Assembly: GCA_963791905.1 (NCBI GenBank)
Contig: CAWBTX010000008.1
Coordinates: 15,378-79,377 of the forward strand
From: Gaiellasilicea sp963791905
Lineage (GTDB): Bacteria > Actinomycetota > Thermoleophilia > Gaiellales > Gaiellaceae
Length of the DNA: 64,000 nucleotides
Reading direction: 5' to 3'
In this document: piece by piece, positions 23,885 through 33,400 of the stretch
How positions within the stretch are numbered: the first letter of the stretch is position 1
Layout of the letters: each line of letters starts with the position of its first letter
Made by a program: the position numbers and the translations under genes
The notes under the pieces: model-generated
What the model saw: the letters and a program-made list of their open reading frames with translations, nothing else
Database searches by the model: none
What the model was told of the DNA's origin: nothing

Positions 23885-26396
23885 TCGCCGCCAGGAGCCC
23901 GGCGATCACGGCCACGATCGTGAGCACGATCAGCTGGCCGACGGGTAGCTCGAAACGGAGGTCGTACTGGCCGAGCGCGCGTGTCACGAGTGCGGCCAGG
24001 AAGATCCCGAGCGGGAGGCCGAGCGCAGCGCCGATCAGCGCCGTGATCACGCTCTCGTGGCGGATCATGCGCCGCGTCTGCCGCCGCGTCATGCCGACCG
24101 CGCGCAGCATCCCCAGCTCCCGCGTGCGCTCGAAGACGGAGAGCGCGAGCGTGTTCACCATGCCGAAGAGGCTGATGATCACGGACAGGGCGAGCAGGAC
24201 GTAGAGCAGCAGCAGGAACTGCTGGATCTCCTGATCCTCCTTCTCGATCCACTCCGGCCGCGTGAAGACGCGCGTGTCCGGAAAGTCCTCGAGCGCGCTC
24301 TCCACGCTCGGCTTCGAGGCCGCGGCCCCACTCTCGAAGTTGAGGAGGGTGAAGCGGTTGCGCGGGCGCTGGTACAGCTCGTCGAAGGCCTCCTGCGAGA
24401 CGCTCGCCGTGCCGAGCAGCGGGTAGAAGGGGCTGCCCTCGTAGATGCCCCGCACGACGAACTCCTTCGTCTCGTTGTCGGTCGAGCGGACGGCCAAGGT
24501 GTCGCCGATGCCGAGGTCTCGGTCTTCGGCGACGTTGTTGGGCAGCACCGCGCCGTCGTCGCCGAGCTCCGTGAGCACCTCGTCCGAGCCCTCCTCCCAG
24601 CGGAAGCCGTACACCTGGTCGATCTCGTCGTCCAGCCCGGTCAGGTTCGCGCCGTCGCCGTCGATCTGGGCGATGTCCTGGCGGACGTTGCTCACGGTCT
24701 CGACGCCCTCGACATCGGCGACGGCGTCACCGACGGCGGCCGGGAACTCGGAATAGCCGTCCTGGGACGTGACGATCAGGTCGGACTGGATCTGGCGCTC
24801 GATCGCGTCGCTGTTCGACACGCGGAGGCCCTCCGCGAGGACGGAGATGAACGTCACGAGGGCGATGCCGATCATCAGCGCGGCGGCGGTCGCAGCCGTT
24901 CGGCCCGGGTTGCGCTGCGCGTTCCTCTCGGCGATCTGACCCGCAGCGCCGCCGAGGCGCCGCGCCGGGATGCCGACGACGCGAGCGAGCGGACGGACGA
25001 GCCGCGACGAGAGCATCGCGACGCCGATGAAAAGCGCGAGGACGCCGATCCCGAGCAGTCCGAACCGGTCGCCGATCGCGAGGTCGTCGTCGAGCGTCCC
25101 GTAGCCGAGCGCGAGGACCGCGAGCACCACGATCGCGGCGGCGATGTACGGCGTGAAGCGGGCGAAGCGCCCGCGCGGCATCGTCGCCCCTTCTCGTACC
25201 GCGGCGATGGGCGGGACCCGCGTCGCGCGGATCGCCGGGAAGAGGCCGGCGACGAGCGTCACGAGCGTCCCCACCAGCAGCGAGACCACGATCGTGCGAG
25301 TCGCGAAGACGGTCTCCGTCTGCGGCAGCTCGAGATTCAGTGCCTTGAAAAGCTCGCTCAGGCCGACGGCGAGGCCGAGGCCGCAAAAGAGGCCGACGAT
25401 CGAGGCGCTGAGGCCGATCACGAGCGCCTCGAGGATCACGGAGCGCAGCACCTGGCGCCGCGAGGCACCGAGCGTGCGCAGGGTGGCGAACTCCCGCATC
25501 CGCTGCGCCACCGTGATCGAGAGCGTGTTGAAGATGACGAACGCCCCGACGAAGAGCGCGATGCCGGCGAACGAGAGCAGGAAGTAGCGGATGATCGTGG
25601 TGAAGGTGGCGATCTCGCTGGACTGCTCGTCCGCCTCCTCGACGCCCGTGCGGACGGTGACGTCGTCGCCGAGCTCCGACTGGATCCGTTGCGTCAGCTG
25701 CTCGGGCGACGTCCCCGTCTCCGCGGCCGCCTGGATCGCGTCGAGCTGGCCTTCCTTCTCCAGCAGCTGCTGCGCCGTCGGCAGGTCGAAGATCGCGAAG
25801 GTCGCGCTGCCGATCGAGCTCAGGTCGCCGTACTTGGCGATGCCGACGATCTCGAACTCCTCCGCCGGCCCGAGCGCGGCGACGCCGATCCGGTCTCCGA
25901 GCTTCAGGTCCTCGTCGTCGGCGACGCCCTCGTCGACCGCGACCTCGTCGTCGCCGCGGGGCCAGCGGCCCTCGACGAGGTTGAGCGGGTTGAAGCGGTC
26001 GTACTCGGGCGCCGTCTCGACGCCGAACGCGAACGACGGCGAGCCGCCGGTGTCGATCTCCTCGCCGTCGGGTCGCAGGAGCTTCGTCCGAAAGTCCGTG
26101 ACCGAGCCGGCCGCGACGTCGACGCCGTCGACCTCGCGGACGCGGTCGAGCGTGTCCTCCGGGATCGGCGGCGCCTGGGCAGACTCGCCCTCGAAGCTGA
26201 AGCCCGGGTCCTTGCCGGTCACGACGGCGTCCGTGCCGGCGTACGAGTCGACGAAGATCGCGTCGAACGCCTTGTCGATGGTGTCCGTGAGGACGTAGGC
26301 GCCGCTCATCATCGCGACGCCGAGCACGATCGCGAGCGCGGTGAGCGTCGTGCGCAGCTTGCGGCCGGACAGGCTCTTGAGCGCGAACTTGATCAT
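23826..26396 (-). CDS. ABC transporter permease, FtsX/MacB type, duplicated
   Basis: 856 residues. N-terminal anchor (KSLSGRKLRTTLTALAIVLGVAMMSGAYVLTDTI), a large extracytoplasmic MacB-core-like domain to about 255, three-helix FtsX block near 260-400 (AQRMREFATLRTLGASRRQV), then a second extracytoplasmic domain and FtsX block ending near 850 (ERTRELGMLRAVGMTRRQTRRMIRHES). This is the double-FtsX architecture used in lipoprotein or peptide mechanotransmission exporters rather than substrate channels. No ATP-binding partner is encoded next to it. ATG 26396 was chosen because it starts directly at the amphipathic anchor; the frame is open far upstream but overlaps the lipoprotein gene. Confidence 0.9.
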   Translation of the reverse strand: MIKFALKSLSGRKLRTTLTALAIVLGVAMMSGAYVLTDTIDKAFDAIFVDSYAGTDAVVTGKDPGFSFEGESAQAPPIPEDTLDRVREVDGVDVAAGSVTDFRTKLLRPDGEEIDTGGSPSFAFGVETAPEYDRFNPLNLVEGRWPRGDDEVAVDEGVADDEDLKLGDRIGVAALGPAEEFEIVGIAKYGDLSSIGSATFAIFDLPTAQQLLEKEGQLDAIQAAAETGTSPEQLTQRIQSELGDDVTVRTGVEEADEQSSEIATFTTIIRYFLLSFAGIALFVGAFVIFNTLSITVAQRMREFATLRTLGASRRQVLRSVILEALVIGLSASIVGLFCGLGLAVGLSELFKALNLELPQTETVFATRTIVVSLLVGTLVTLVAGLFPAIRATRVPPIAAVREGATMPRGRFARFTPYIAAAIVVLAVLALGYGTLDDDLAIGDRFGLLGIGVLALFIGVAMLSSRLVRPLARVVGIPARRLGGAAGQIAERNAQRNPGRTAATAAALMIGIALVTFISVLAEGLRVSNSDAIERQIQSDLIVTSQDGYSEFPAAVGDAVADVEGVETVSNVRQDIAQIDGDGANLTGLDDEIDQVYGFRWEEGSDEVLTELGDDGAVLPNNVAEDRDLGIGDTLAVRSTDNETKEFVVRGIYEGSPFYPLLGTASVSQEAFDELYQRPRNRFTLLNFESGAAASKPSVESALEDFPDTRVFTRPEWIEKEDQEIQQFLLLLYVLLALSVIISLFGMVNTLALSVFERTRELGMLRAVGMTRRQTRRMIRHESVITALIGAALGLPLGIFLAALVTRALGQYDLRFELPVGQLIVLTIVAVIAGLLAAITPARRAAKLDPLRALQYE

Positions 26397-26416
26397 CAGG
26401 CGCCAGCGTACGTCGT

Positions 26417-26977
26417 CTACGAGCCGTAGCGCGGCGGCTCGCCGTGGATCGCCGCGAGGCACGCGTCGAAGGCGACCTCCCGGTAGGCGCGCGCGTACGT
26501 CTTCCGCACGACCGCGCGCACCGCCTCCTCGACCGTCAACCCGCGCGGGTCGAGGCCGTACTCCTGGACGAGCTGTGCGACGGTCAGGCCGAGGCAGGTC
26601 GAGTACTCCAGGACGTAGATCTCGATCTCGTCGGCGCTCAGCGGCGGCTCTTGCTCGTGCTGGTGGCTGGTCCTCCAGAGCCCGTCGCGGCAGCCCTGAA
26701 AGGAGGTTTCGCGCAGCCGGACGTCGGGCTGGTTCCGGCGCGCCCAGCTTCGCGCCGCCGCCTCTGGAGTAGACCCGGTCGTGCCGAACTCGTAGGCGAG
26801 GCTCGTCAGCGAGTGGCCGCCGCACGCCGCCCGGGCGTTGTCGTACGCGAGCGGACGCACCGCCGCCACGTAGTCGTACGTCGTCTGCGGCCCGGCGTCC
26901 GGCGCTTCTCCGCCACCGCAACCGACCAGCGTCAGCACGGCGAGCAGGACGAGCCCGATCCGGCGATCGAGGCACAT
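26417..26977 (-). CDS. Lipoprotein of unknown function
   Basis: 186 residues from ATG 26977. A short signal peptide ends in a lipobox LTLVGC with lipidated Cys20, followed by a Gly-rich linker. The mature domain is alpha-helical with paired Cys residues (DNARAACGGHS; SFQGCRDGL; YSTCLGLTV; FDACLAAIHGE), probably disulfides. No family recognised. It lies 20 bp upstream of the FtsX-type permease on the same strand and may be cotranscribed, which would fit permeases of this type that work with surface lipoproteins. It is divergent from corA by 65 bp. Confidence 0.65.
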   Translation of the reverse strand: MCLDRRIGLVLLAVLTLVGCGGGEAPDAGPQTTYDYVAAVRPLAYDNARAACGGHSLTSLAYEFGTTGSTPEAAARSWARRNQPDVRLRETSFQGCRDGLWRTSHQHEQEPPLSADEIEIYVLEYSTCLGLTVAQLVQEYGLDPRGLTVEEAVRAVVRKTYARAYREVAFDACLAAIHGEPPRYGS

Positions 26978-27042
26978 GCCACGTGCATTATCCACCCGGG
27001 AGCGCGGTTCCATCGACCGAGTTTCCGGGCGATACTTCGTCC

Positions 27043-28002
27043 GTGATCGTCGACTGCGCGGTGTACGAGCAGGGCCAGCGGCGGGAGGGCGAGCTGGCGC
27101 TGGAGGACGCCTACGAGGCCCTCGGCCCGGACGCGTTCGTCTGGATCGGCCTCTACGAGCCGAGCGAGCGCGAGTTCGACTCGGTCCGGCGCGAGTTCGA
27201 CCTGCACGAGCTGGCCGTCGAGGACGCGATCAACGCCCACCAGCGGCCCAAGCTCGAGATCTACGGCGACACGCTCTTCCTCGTGCTGAAGACGGCGCGC
27301 TGGGAGCACAACGACGTCCAGCTCGGCGAGATCCTTCTGTTCGTCGGCGAGGGGTTCATCGTCTCCGTGCGCCACGGCGAGACCGCGTTGCACGACGTCC
27401 GCCTCCGGCTCGAGGAGCGTCCGGATCTGCTCCGGTGCGGCCCGGGCGCAGCGCTCCACGCGATCGTCGACAGGGTCGTCGACGACTACGAGCCCGTCGT
27501 CGAGCAGCTCGAGGCGGCGATCAAGGAAGTCGAGACGGAGGTCTTCTCGAGCGCACGGATCAACCCGGCGGAGCGGATCTACACGCTGAAGCGGGAGGTC
27601 CTCGAGGTGCACAGCGCCGTCGTCCCGCTGCTCGGGCCCGTCCAGGAGCTCGCGAGCGTGCCGCGCCGCCACGTCAACGAGGAGATCAGGCCCTACTTCC
27701 GCGACGTGCACGACCACATCCTGCGTGTGGTCGGGCAGGTGCAGGAGTTCCGCGAGCTCCTGATGAGCGTCCTCACCGCGAACCTGACCCAGACGACGGT
27801 GCGCCAGAACGAGGACGTGCGGAAGATCTCGGCGTGGGCCGCGATCGTGGCCGTGCCGACGATGATCGCCGGCATCTACGGGATGAACTTCGAGCACATG
27901 CCCGAGCTCGAATGGCGAATCGGCTACCCGCTCGTGCTCGCCGTGATCGGCGTCGCCTGCCTCGTGCTCTACCGGGCGTTCCGGCGCGCCGGCTGGCTCT
28001 AA
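27043..28002 (+). CDS. corA: CorA-family magnesium/cobalt channel
   Basis: 319 residues from GTG 27043. The N-terminal cytosolic alpha/beta domain and long helix lead to two C-terminal membrane helices, with the diagnostic pore motif GMNF in AGIYGMNFEHMPELEW and the final hydrophobic segment PLVLAVIGVACLVL. CorA pentamers move Mg2+ (also Co2+ or Ni2+). The loop EHMPEL matches the usual acidic MPEL periplasmic loop. An ATG at 26983 would overlap the promoter region of the divergent lipoprotein, so the GTG directly before IVDCAVYEQG is preferred. Confidence 0.92.
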   Translation: MIVDCAVYEQGQRREGELALEDAYEALGPDAFVWIGLYEPSEREFDSVRREFDLHELAVEDAINAHQRPKLEIYGDTLFLVLKTARWEHNDVQLGEILLFVGEGFIVSVRHGETALHDVRLRLEERPDLLRCGPGAALHAIVDRVVDDYEPVVEQLEAAIKEVETEVFSSARINPAERIYTLKREVLEVHSAVVPLLGPVQELASVPRRHVNEEIRPYFRDVHDHILRVVGQVQEFRELLMSVLTANLTQTTVRQNEDVRKISAWAAIVAVPTMIAGIYGMNFEHMPELEWRIGYPLVLAVIGVACLVLYRAFRRAGWL

Positions 28003-28166
28003 GAGCTCGATTCAAAGTGAACGCCATCACCGCTCTGGCACGCTCGGCGGCCCGTGGCGGCGTCCTCGGTCGCGCCCGTATCTCATTCGATACGGCCGCT
28101 CCCTGCGTCCTTGCCACGCACCACCGATCGCACCAGATCGGCGGGGCGTCACTCTGAACCGAGCTC
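28003..28166. repeat. 164-bp intergenic element with inverted ends and internal hairpins
   Basis: Left end GAGCTCGATTCAAAGTGA (28003-28020) and right end TCACTCTGAACCGAGCTC (28149-28166) are inverted repeats, 16 of 18 identical; including flanks, 20 of 24. Inside are perfect hairpins CCGTATC-N6-GATACGG (28076-28095) and CCGATC-N6-GATCGG (28124-28141). There is no coding frame. It fills most of the corA-CBS gap. A miniature transposon-like element or a structured RNA/terminator are the two readings. Confidence 0.45.
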
Positions 28167-28204
28167 TAGGAGCTGCACGCGGCCGGACCGCGTTACGATG
28201 CCGT

Positions 28205-28636
28205 ATGGCCCAGATCGCAGAGATCCTCGACGCGAAGGGCCGCGATGTGATCCGCATCGCGAGCGAGGCAACCGTGTTCGACGCGGTGAAGCTCATGGTC
28301 GAGCGCAACGTCGGCGCGCTCCTCGTCACGGACGGCGAGGAGATCACCGGCATCTTCACGGAGCGTGACTACCTGCGCCGCATCGCGGTCGAGGGTCGCC
28401 GGTCGCGCGACACGCTCGTCCGCGAGGTGATGTCGTCGCCCGTGATCGTGATCACGCCGGACGTGTCCGTCGAGGAGGGCATGGCGATGATGAGCGAGCG
28501 GCGGATCCGGCATCTCCCCGTCGTCGACGAGGGCTCGGTCGCCGGCATGATCTCGATCGGCGACCTCGTCAGGCACCAGTCGCGGCTCCAGACCTTCCAG
28601 ATCCAGTACCTGACCGACTACATCACGGCGCGCTGA
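28205..28636 (+). CDS. Two-CBS-domain protein
   Basis: 143 residues, just two CBS repeats (ATVFDAVKLMVERNVGALLVTDGEEITGIFTERDY; VSVEEGMAMMSERRIRHLPVVDEGSVAGMISIGDLV). Stand-alone CBS pairs bind adenosine nucleotides and serve as energy or redox sensors for partner enzymes. The ERDYLRRI after CBS1 is typical of the small actinobacterial/proteobacterial type. It ends where the cupin frame begins (TGA overlapping a CTG), suggesting coupled translation. ATG 28205 is the only sensible start. Confidence 0.9.
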   Translation: MAQIAEILDAKGRDVIRIASEATVFDAVKLMVERNVGALLVTDGEEITGIFTERDYLRRIAVEGRRSRDTLVREVMSSPVIVITPDVSVEEGMAMMSERRIRHLPVVDEGSVAGMISIGDLVRHQSRLQTFQIQYLTDYITAR

Positions 28637-29086
28637 CCGACACGCCGAACATCTGGCGTGACGAGTGGGAGTTCGAGAGCGCGGAGGAGTGGGCCGCGGA
28701 CCGCTCGACCCGTCTCCCCCGCGGCGACCGGATCGGTGCCACGGTCTACGAGCTCGACCCGGGCGGAACGAGCGGCCTCTATCACTTCCACCACGGCGCC
28801 GAGGAGCTGCTCGTCGTGCTCCGCGGCCGTCCCACGCTGCGAGCGCCCGCTGGCGAGCGGGAGCTGGACGAGGGCGAGACGGTGCTCTTTCCGATCGGCT
28901 CCGGACGGCGCTCATCAGCTCCTCAACCACACCGACGCGCCCGTCCGCTACCTGATGGCGAGCAACCGGCCCTCGCCGGACGCGGTCGAGTATCCGGACA
29001 CCCGGCAGCTGTCCGTCATGGCCTTCACCGAGTCGCAGCTCGGCCGGCCGTTGTGGGACATCCGGACGCTTGACGAGCAGACTTAG
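28633..29086 (+). CDS. Cupin-domain protein, one apparent frameshift
   Basis: About 150 residues after removing one base near 28907. The first part has NIWRDEWEFES and the metal-site cupin motif YHFHHGAEELLVVLRGRPTLR followed by ELDEGETVLFPIGSG; the second frame continues GAHQLLNHTDAPVRYLMASN, the second cupin motif with its His. The join falls exactly in the expected G-x-G-A-H sequence, so this is almost surely a sequence error. No ATG/GTG is available; the coding pattern extends back to CTG 28633, which overlaps the CBS stop. Small cupins of this kind bind metal and sugars or act as isomerases. Confidence 0.6.
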
Positions 29087-29111
29087 TGTTGTTTCAACAC
29101 TAAGTCTGCTC
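29075..29111. terminator. Bidirectional terminator hairpin
   Basis: A perfect 17-bp stem (5' arm 29075-29091, loop TTT, 3' arm 29095-29111) starting GAGCAGACTTAGTG. It contains the cupin stop codon and sits between convergent genes. It is relatively AT-rich in the middle; rightward it is followed by TTGCTT. Confidence 0.85.
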
Positions 29112-29123
29112 TTGCTTAGCCGC

Positions 29124-29627
29124 TCAGAACGGGAGCACGTTGATCGTGAAGTCCCCGCTGACGAGCGTGTCGAACGGCCCGGCGATGCGCGACGGCGCGA
29201 TGCCGCAAGGAACCGTCGGGGGCAGGCTGGGATTCGCGATGCCGAGGATGATCCTGTCGAGCGGCGGCTCGCCGTCCGTGCTCCGGTCGTCGAGCACGAA
29301 GCTCGCCGACAGCCCGAGCGACGACGGCACCCTCGACTGGGTGACCACACCGCTCGCCAGAGCCCTGGTGCCTTCGATCCGGAGGCAGCTCACGGAGACT
29401 TCGAATCCGGCGGACGGGACACGGTAGAACCCTTCCGCCCTGCCGTTGATCGAGCCGAAGACGGCGATCTCCACCGTGGTCGACGCAAAACCGGACGCGA
29501 TCGTCCCCGTCCCGGCGACAACCGCGTGGTTCGGGGTCGGCGTACGGCCCGCAGTTGCCGCGGGCGGTGCGAGTAGCGCTGTCGCCGCGAGTGCGACGAA
29601 TCCCATTCGTGTGAGTGAGCGAGTCAT
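29124..29627 (-). CDS. Exported protein of unknown function
   Basis: 167 residues. Signal peptide of about 26 residues (MTRSLTRMGFVALAATALLAPPAATAG). The mature protein is beta-rich, with Cys in VSVSCLRIEG and VPCGIAPSRI that could pair. No family recognised. Composition and size are similar to the exported protein at 23258-23884. It converges on the cupin gene across the shared hairpin. An AAAGGAACTC sequence just before ATG 29627 serves as ribosome site. Confidence 0.6.
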   Translation of the reverse strand: MTRSLTRMGFVALAATALLAPPAATAGRTPTPNHAVVAGTGTIASGFASTTVEIAVFGSINGRAEGFYRVPSAGFEVSVSCLRIEGTRALASGVVTQSRVPSSLGLSASFVLDDRSTDGEPPLDRIILGIANPSLPPTVPCGIAPSRIAGPFDTLVSGDFTINVLPF

Positions 29628-29706
29628 CGAGTTCCTTTCGTCGAGTGCGGCGACTGTCGCGTGCAGGCCTCACCGGGCTCTCACGCGCTGGTCATCCGAT
29701 AGCCGA

Positions 29707-31569
<1,863 letters not shown>

Positions 31570-31598
31570 CGCCGGAGGGTAGCGAGCAGGAGCCGCGA

Positions 31599-32114
31599 CT
31601 ACGAGAACGCGAGCACGAGCAGCGAGATCAGGCCGACGCCGATCAGGACGCCGCAGGCGACGACCGCCGCGAGGGTCAGCCAGAGGAACCCCGGGGCGAA
31701 GATCTTCAGGGGGAGGGCGATGCGAACGAGATCCCGCGTCGTCGAGACGAGGCTGCCCGTGCGCCAGAGCAGGAACGGCGTGTGCCGCAAGCGAGCGCGC
31801 CGCGCGTCGCCGGTCAGCCGCGCGAGCTCGTCGACCTGGTCGACGCCGCGCTGTGGGATGCGCAGCACGCGTTCCGGTAGCTCGAGCAGCGAGCGGATGC
31901 CGGCGGCGAAGACGAGGACGACCAACGGCGCGGCCAGGAGTGCCACGACGAGGAGGAGCTCGGGAGCCTCGAGGCCGTCGCGCGCGAACAGCAGTCCGAG
32001 CAGTCCCACCCCGACACCTGCGGCGAGCGCGAGGAGCAGGAACGCCCGCACCACCGCTCGGACAATCCGCCGAAACGCACCGAGCTGCACCTTGGCCGCG
32101 TCGAAGCTCGCCAT
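31599..32114 (-). CDS. Membrane protein of unknown function
   Basis: 171 residues with four hydrophobic segments in two pairs: about 20-40 (AFLLLALAAGVGVGLLGLLF), 48-68 (LLLVVALLAAPLVVLVFAAG), and two near the C terminus (PLKIFAPGFLWLTLAAVVACG, GVGLISLLVLAFS). A charged central region contains RVLRIPQRGVDQVDELARLTGDARRARLRH. No family recognised. ATG 32114 gives the first sensible start. It lies 29 bp upstream of typA on the same strand. Confidence 0.6.
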   Translation of the reverse strand: MASFDAAKVQLGAFRRIVRAVVRAFLLLALAAGVGVGLLGLLFARDGLEAPELLLVVALLAAPLVVLVFAAGIRSLLELPERVLRIPQRGVDQVDELARLTGDARRARLRHTPFLLWRTGSLVSTTRDLVRIALPLKIFAPGFLWLTLAAVVACGVLIGVGLISLLVLAFS

Positions 32115-32137
32115 CGCGCGAGCGTAGCGGCCGGTCT

Positions 32138-32270
32138 CTACCGCGAGGTGCTCTCGTCGCTCGCACGGCCGGCGACGAGCTTCTCCGGGCAGTACCAGTA
32201 CGTGACGGCGTCGCGCGTCGCGCCCTAGGCCCGACGCGATGAAGATCGCGAGGACGAGAATCCGCAGCAC
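32138..32270 (-). CDS. Small exported peptide, one apparent frameshift
   Basis: GTG 32270 opens LRILVLAIFIASGL, a short signal-like hydrophobic segment. Dropping one G near 32226 continues GATRDAVTYWYCPEKLVAGRASDESTSR and a stop at 32138, about 43 residues. In this second frame nearly every third codon base is G or C, the signature of real coding in this genome, while the unshifted frame loses it. It precedes the membrane protein gene by 23 bp. Function unknown; one Cys and the aromatic YWYCPEK stand out. Confidence 0.4.
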
Positions 32271-32305
32271 CCATCAGTTATCGACGCGGGCGGCCGAATC
32301 CTGGA

Positions 32306-32899
32306 TCACCGTTTCGCCAAGAGCGACCGCGCGGCCTCGCGCTCCCGGTCGGTGACATTGGGGTCTGCAAGCCGGTAGGCCACGGCGTCCGGCAGCGCCT
32401 GCTCGATCTCCCGCCGGTCGAACTCGGCGAGGAAGGGTCGCACGAACGCTCGACCCCCGGCACCTCCGCTCGAGACCGCGATCACCCAGGTCAGGGCCAC
32501 GTCGAGGGCGGGATCGCCCGCACGCGCGTTCGTCCAGTCGATGACGACAGGCCCGGTCGGCGACAGCAGCACGTTGAGCGGGTGCAGGTCGAGGTGGAGG
32601 AGAGCCGCGTCCTCGTACGGGATCTCGTGCAGGTTCCGGTGCAGCGCGGCCAGCAGCCGTGCGTGCCGGCCGAGACGCCAGGGGCGCCGCCGCAGGTCCT
32701 GCATCATCGTCGGCCCTTCGACCCGCTCGAGCACGAGTGCGTCGTCACGCACCTCGTGCACGGCGGGCACCGGATACCCCGCATTGCGCGCGCGCTCCAT
32801 GATCGCCGCCTCGCGGGCGGGAGCGCCGCCGCGGCGGAGGACGCGACCGTCTCCGAGATCGACGATCGTGGAGGCGCGGCCGGCTCCGAGCGGCCTCAC
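32306..32899 (-). CDS. Small aminoglycoside-phosphotransferase-fold kinase
   Basis: 197 residues, shorter than typical APH proteins (250-300), with a minimal N lobe (TIVDLGDGRVLRR; Glu/Lys helix AREAAIMERA). The catalytic loop LLHLDLHPLNVLL has the Brenner motif HxDxxxxN, and the Mg-binding loop is VVIDWTNARAGDP. It phosphorylates a small molecule or protein with ATP. GTG 32899 overlaps the thioesterase stop by 4 bp, so it is the coupled last gene of the five-gene reverse operon that includes HMG-CoA reductase. A mevalonate-pathway kinase role is not supported by the fold. Confidence 0.85.
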   Translation of the reverse strand: MRPLGAGRASTIVDLGDGRVLRRGGAPAREAAIMERARNAGYPVPAVHEVRDDALVLERVEGPTMMQDLRRRPWRLGRHARLLAALHRNLHEIPYEDAALLHLDLHPLNVLLSPTGPVVIDWTNARAGDPALDVALTWVIAVSSGGAGGRAFVRPFLAEFDRREIEQALPDAVAYRLADPNVTDREREAARSLLAKR

Positions 32900-33363
32900 G
32901 GCGCGAGGCGCTGCCGCCACGCTTCTCCGGCGGCCCGGCCCTCGGGGGTCGCGAGGAAGTGCTCGAGCGGGACGTGCAAGAACGTGCCGTCGGCCTCCGC
33001 CAGCACCTCCGAGCCGTCCCGCAACTCCGCGCTCACCTCGATCCTGCGTCCGCGCGAGGCACGCACGGAGGCGACGGCCTGGAGCTCGCGGTTGATCGGG
33101 ACCGGCTTGCGGAAGCGAACGGAGATCCGCGCCGTCACTGTCGGGAACCGGTGCCAGGTGGCGAGCAGCCCGCACGCCTCGTCGAGCGCGGCGCCGACGA
33201 CGCCGCCGTGGACGATGCCGGGGGCGCCCTGGTGCTCCTCGCGGAAGGTCACCGCCGACGCGTACTCCTCGATGCCGTCGCGTTCGGGCGTGACCATTCG
33301 GAGCCCGACCGGGTTGTCGCCGCAGCCGAAGCACGACGGATCGTGATGCGGCGGGATCTGCAG
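32896..33363 (-). CDS. PaaI-type hotdog-fold thioesterase
   Basis: 155 residues if started at CTG 33363; 133 if started at ATG 33297. The longer form includes DPSCFGCGDNPVGLRM, a conserved N-terminal part of this hotdog group, so the ATG is probably internal. Core motifs: HQGAPGIVHGGVVGAALDEACGLLA (helix with acidic residue) and VPINRELQAVASV. It hydrolyses acyl-CoA thioesters. The region before it contains a 17-bp tandem duplication that repeats the stop of the preceding gene and may have removed the original start codon. Translationally coupled to the kinase gene (GTGA). Confidence 0.8.
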   Translation of the reverse strand: MQIPPHHDPSCFGCGDNPVGLRMVTPERDGIEEYASAVTFREEHQGAPGIVHGGVVGAALDEACGLLATWHRFPTVTARISVRFRKPVPINRELQAVASVRASRGRRIEVSAELRDGSEVLAEADGTFLHVPLEHFLATPEGRAAGEAWRQRLAP

Positions 33364-33366
33364 CGC

Positions 33367-33400
33367 TCTAGGCCGCGAACGGCTCTAGGCCGCGAACGGC
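33367..33400. repeat. 17-bp perfect tandem duplication at a gene junction
   Basis: CTCTAGGCCGCGAACGG occurs twice back to back (33367-33383 and 33384-33400). It carries the last residues and stop of the ferritin-like gene, so the stop region is duplicated between it and the thioesterase gene. Confidence 0.9.

Noticed and set aside
24057..26429. A 790-codon plus-strand open frame
   Set aside because: Antisense to the FtsX-type permease, low complexity, no motif.
28003..28166. Confident call as a transposon-derived MITE
   Set aside because: Ends are inverted but no target-site duplication is visible and copy number cannot be seen from one window.
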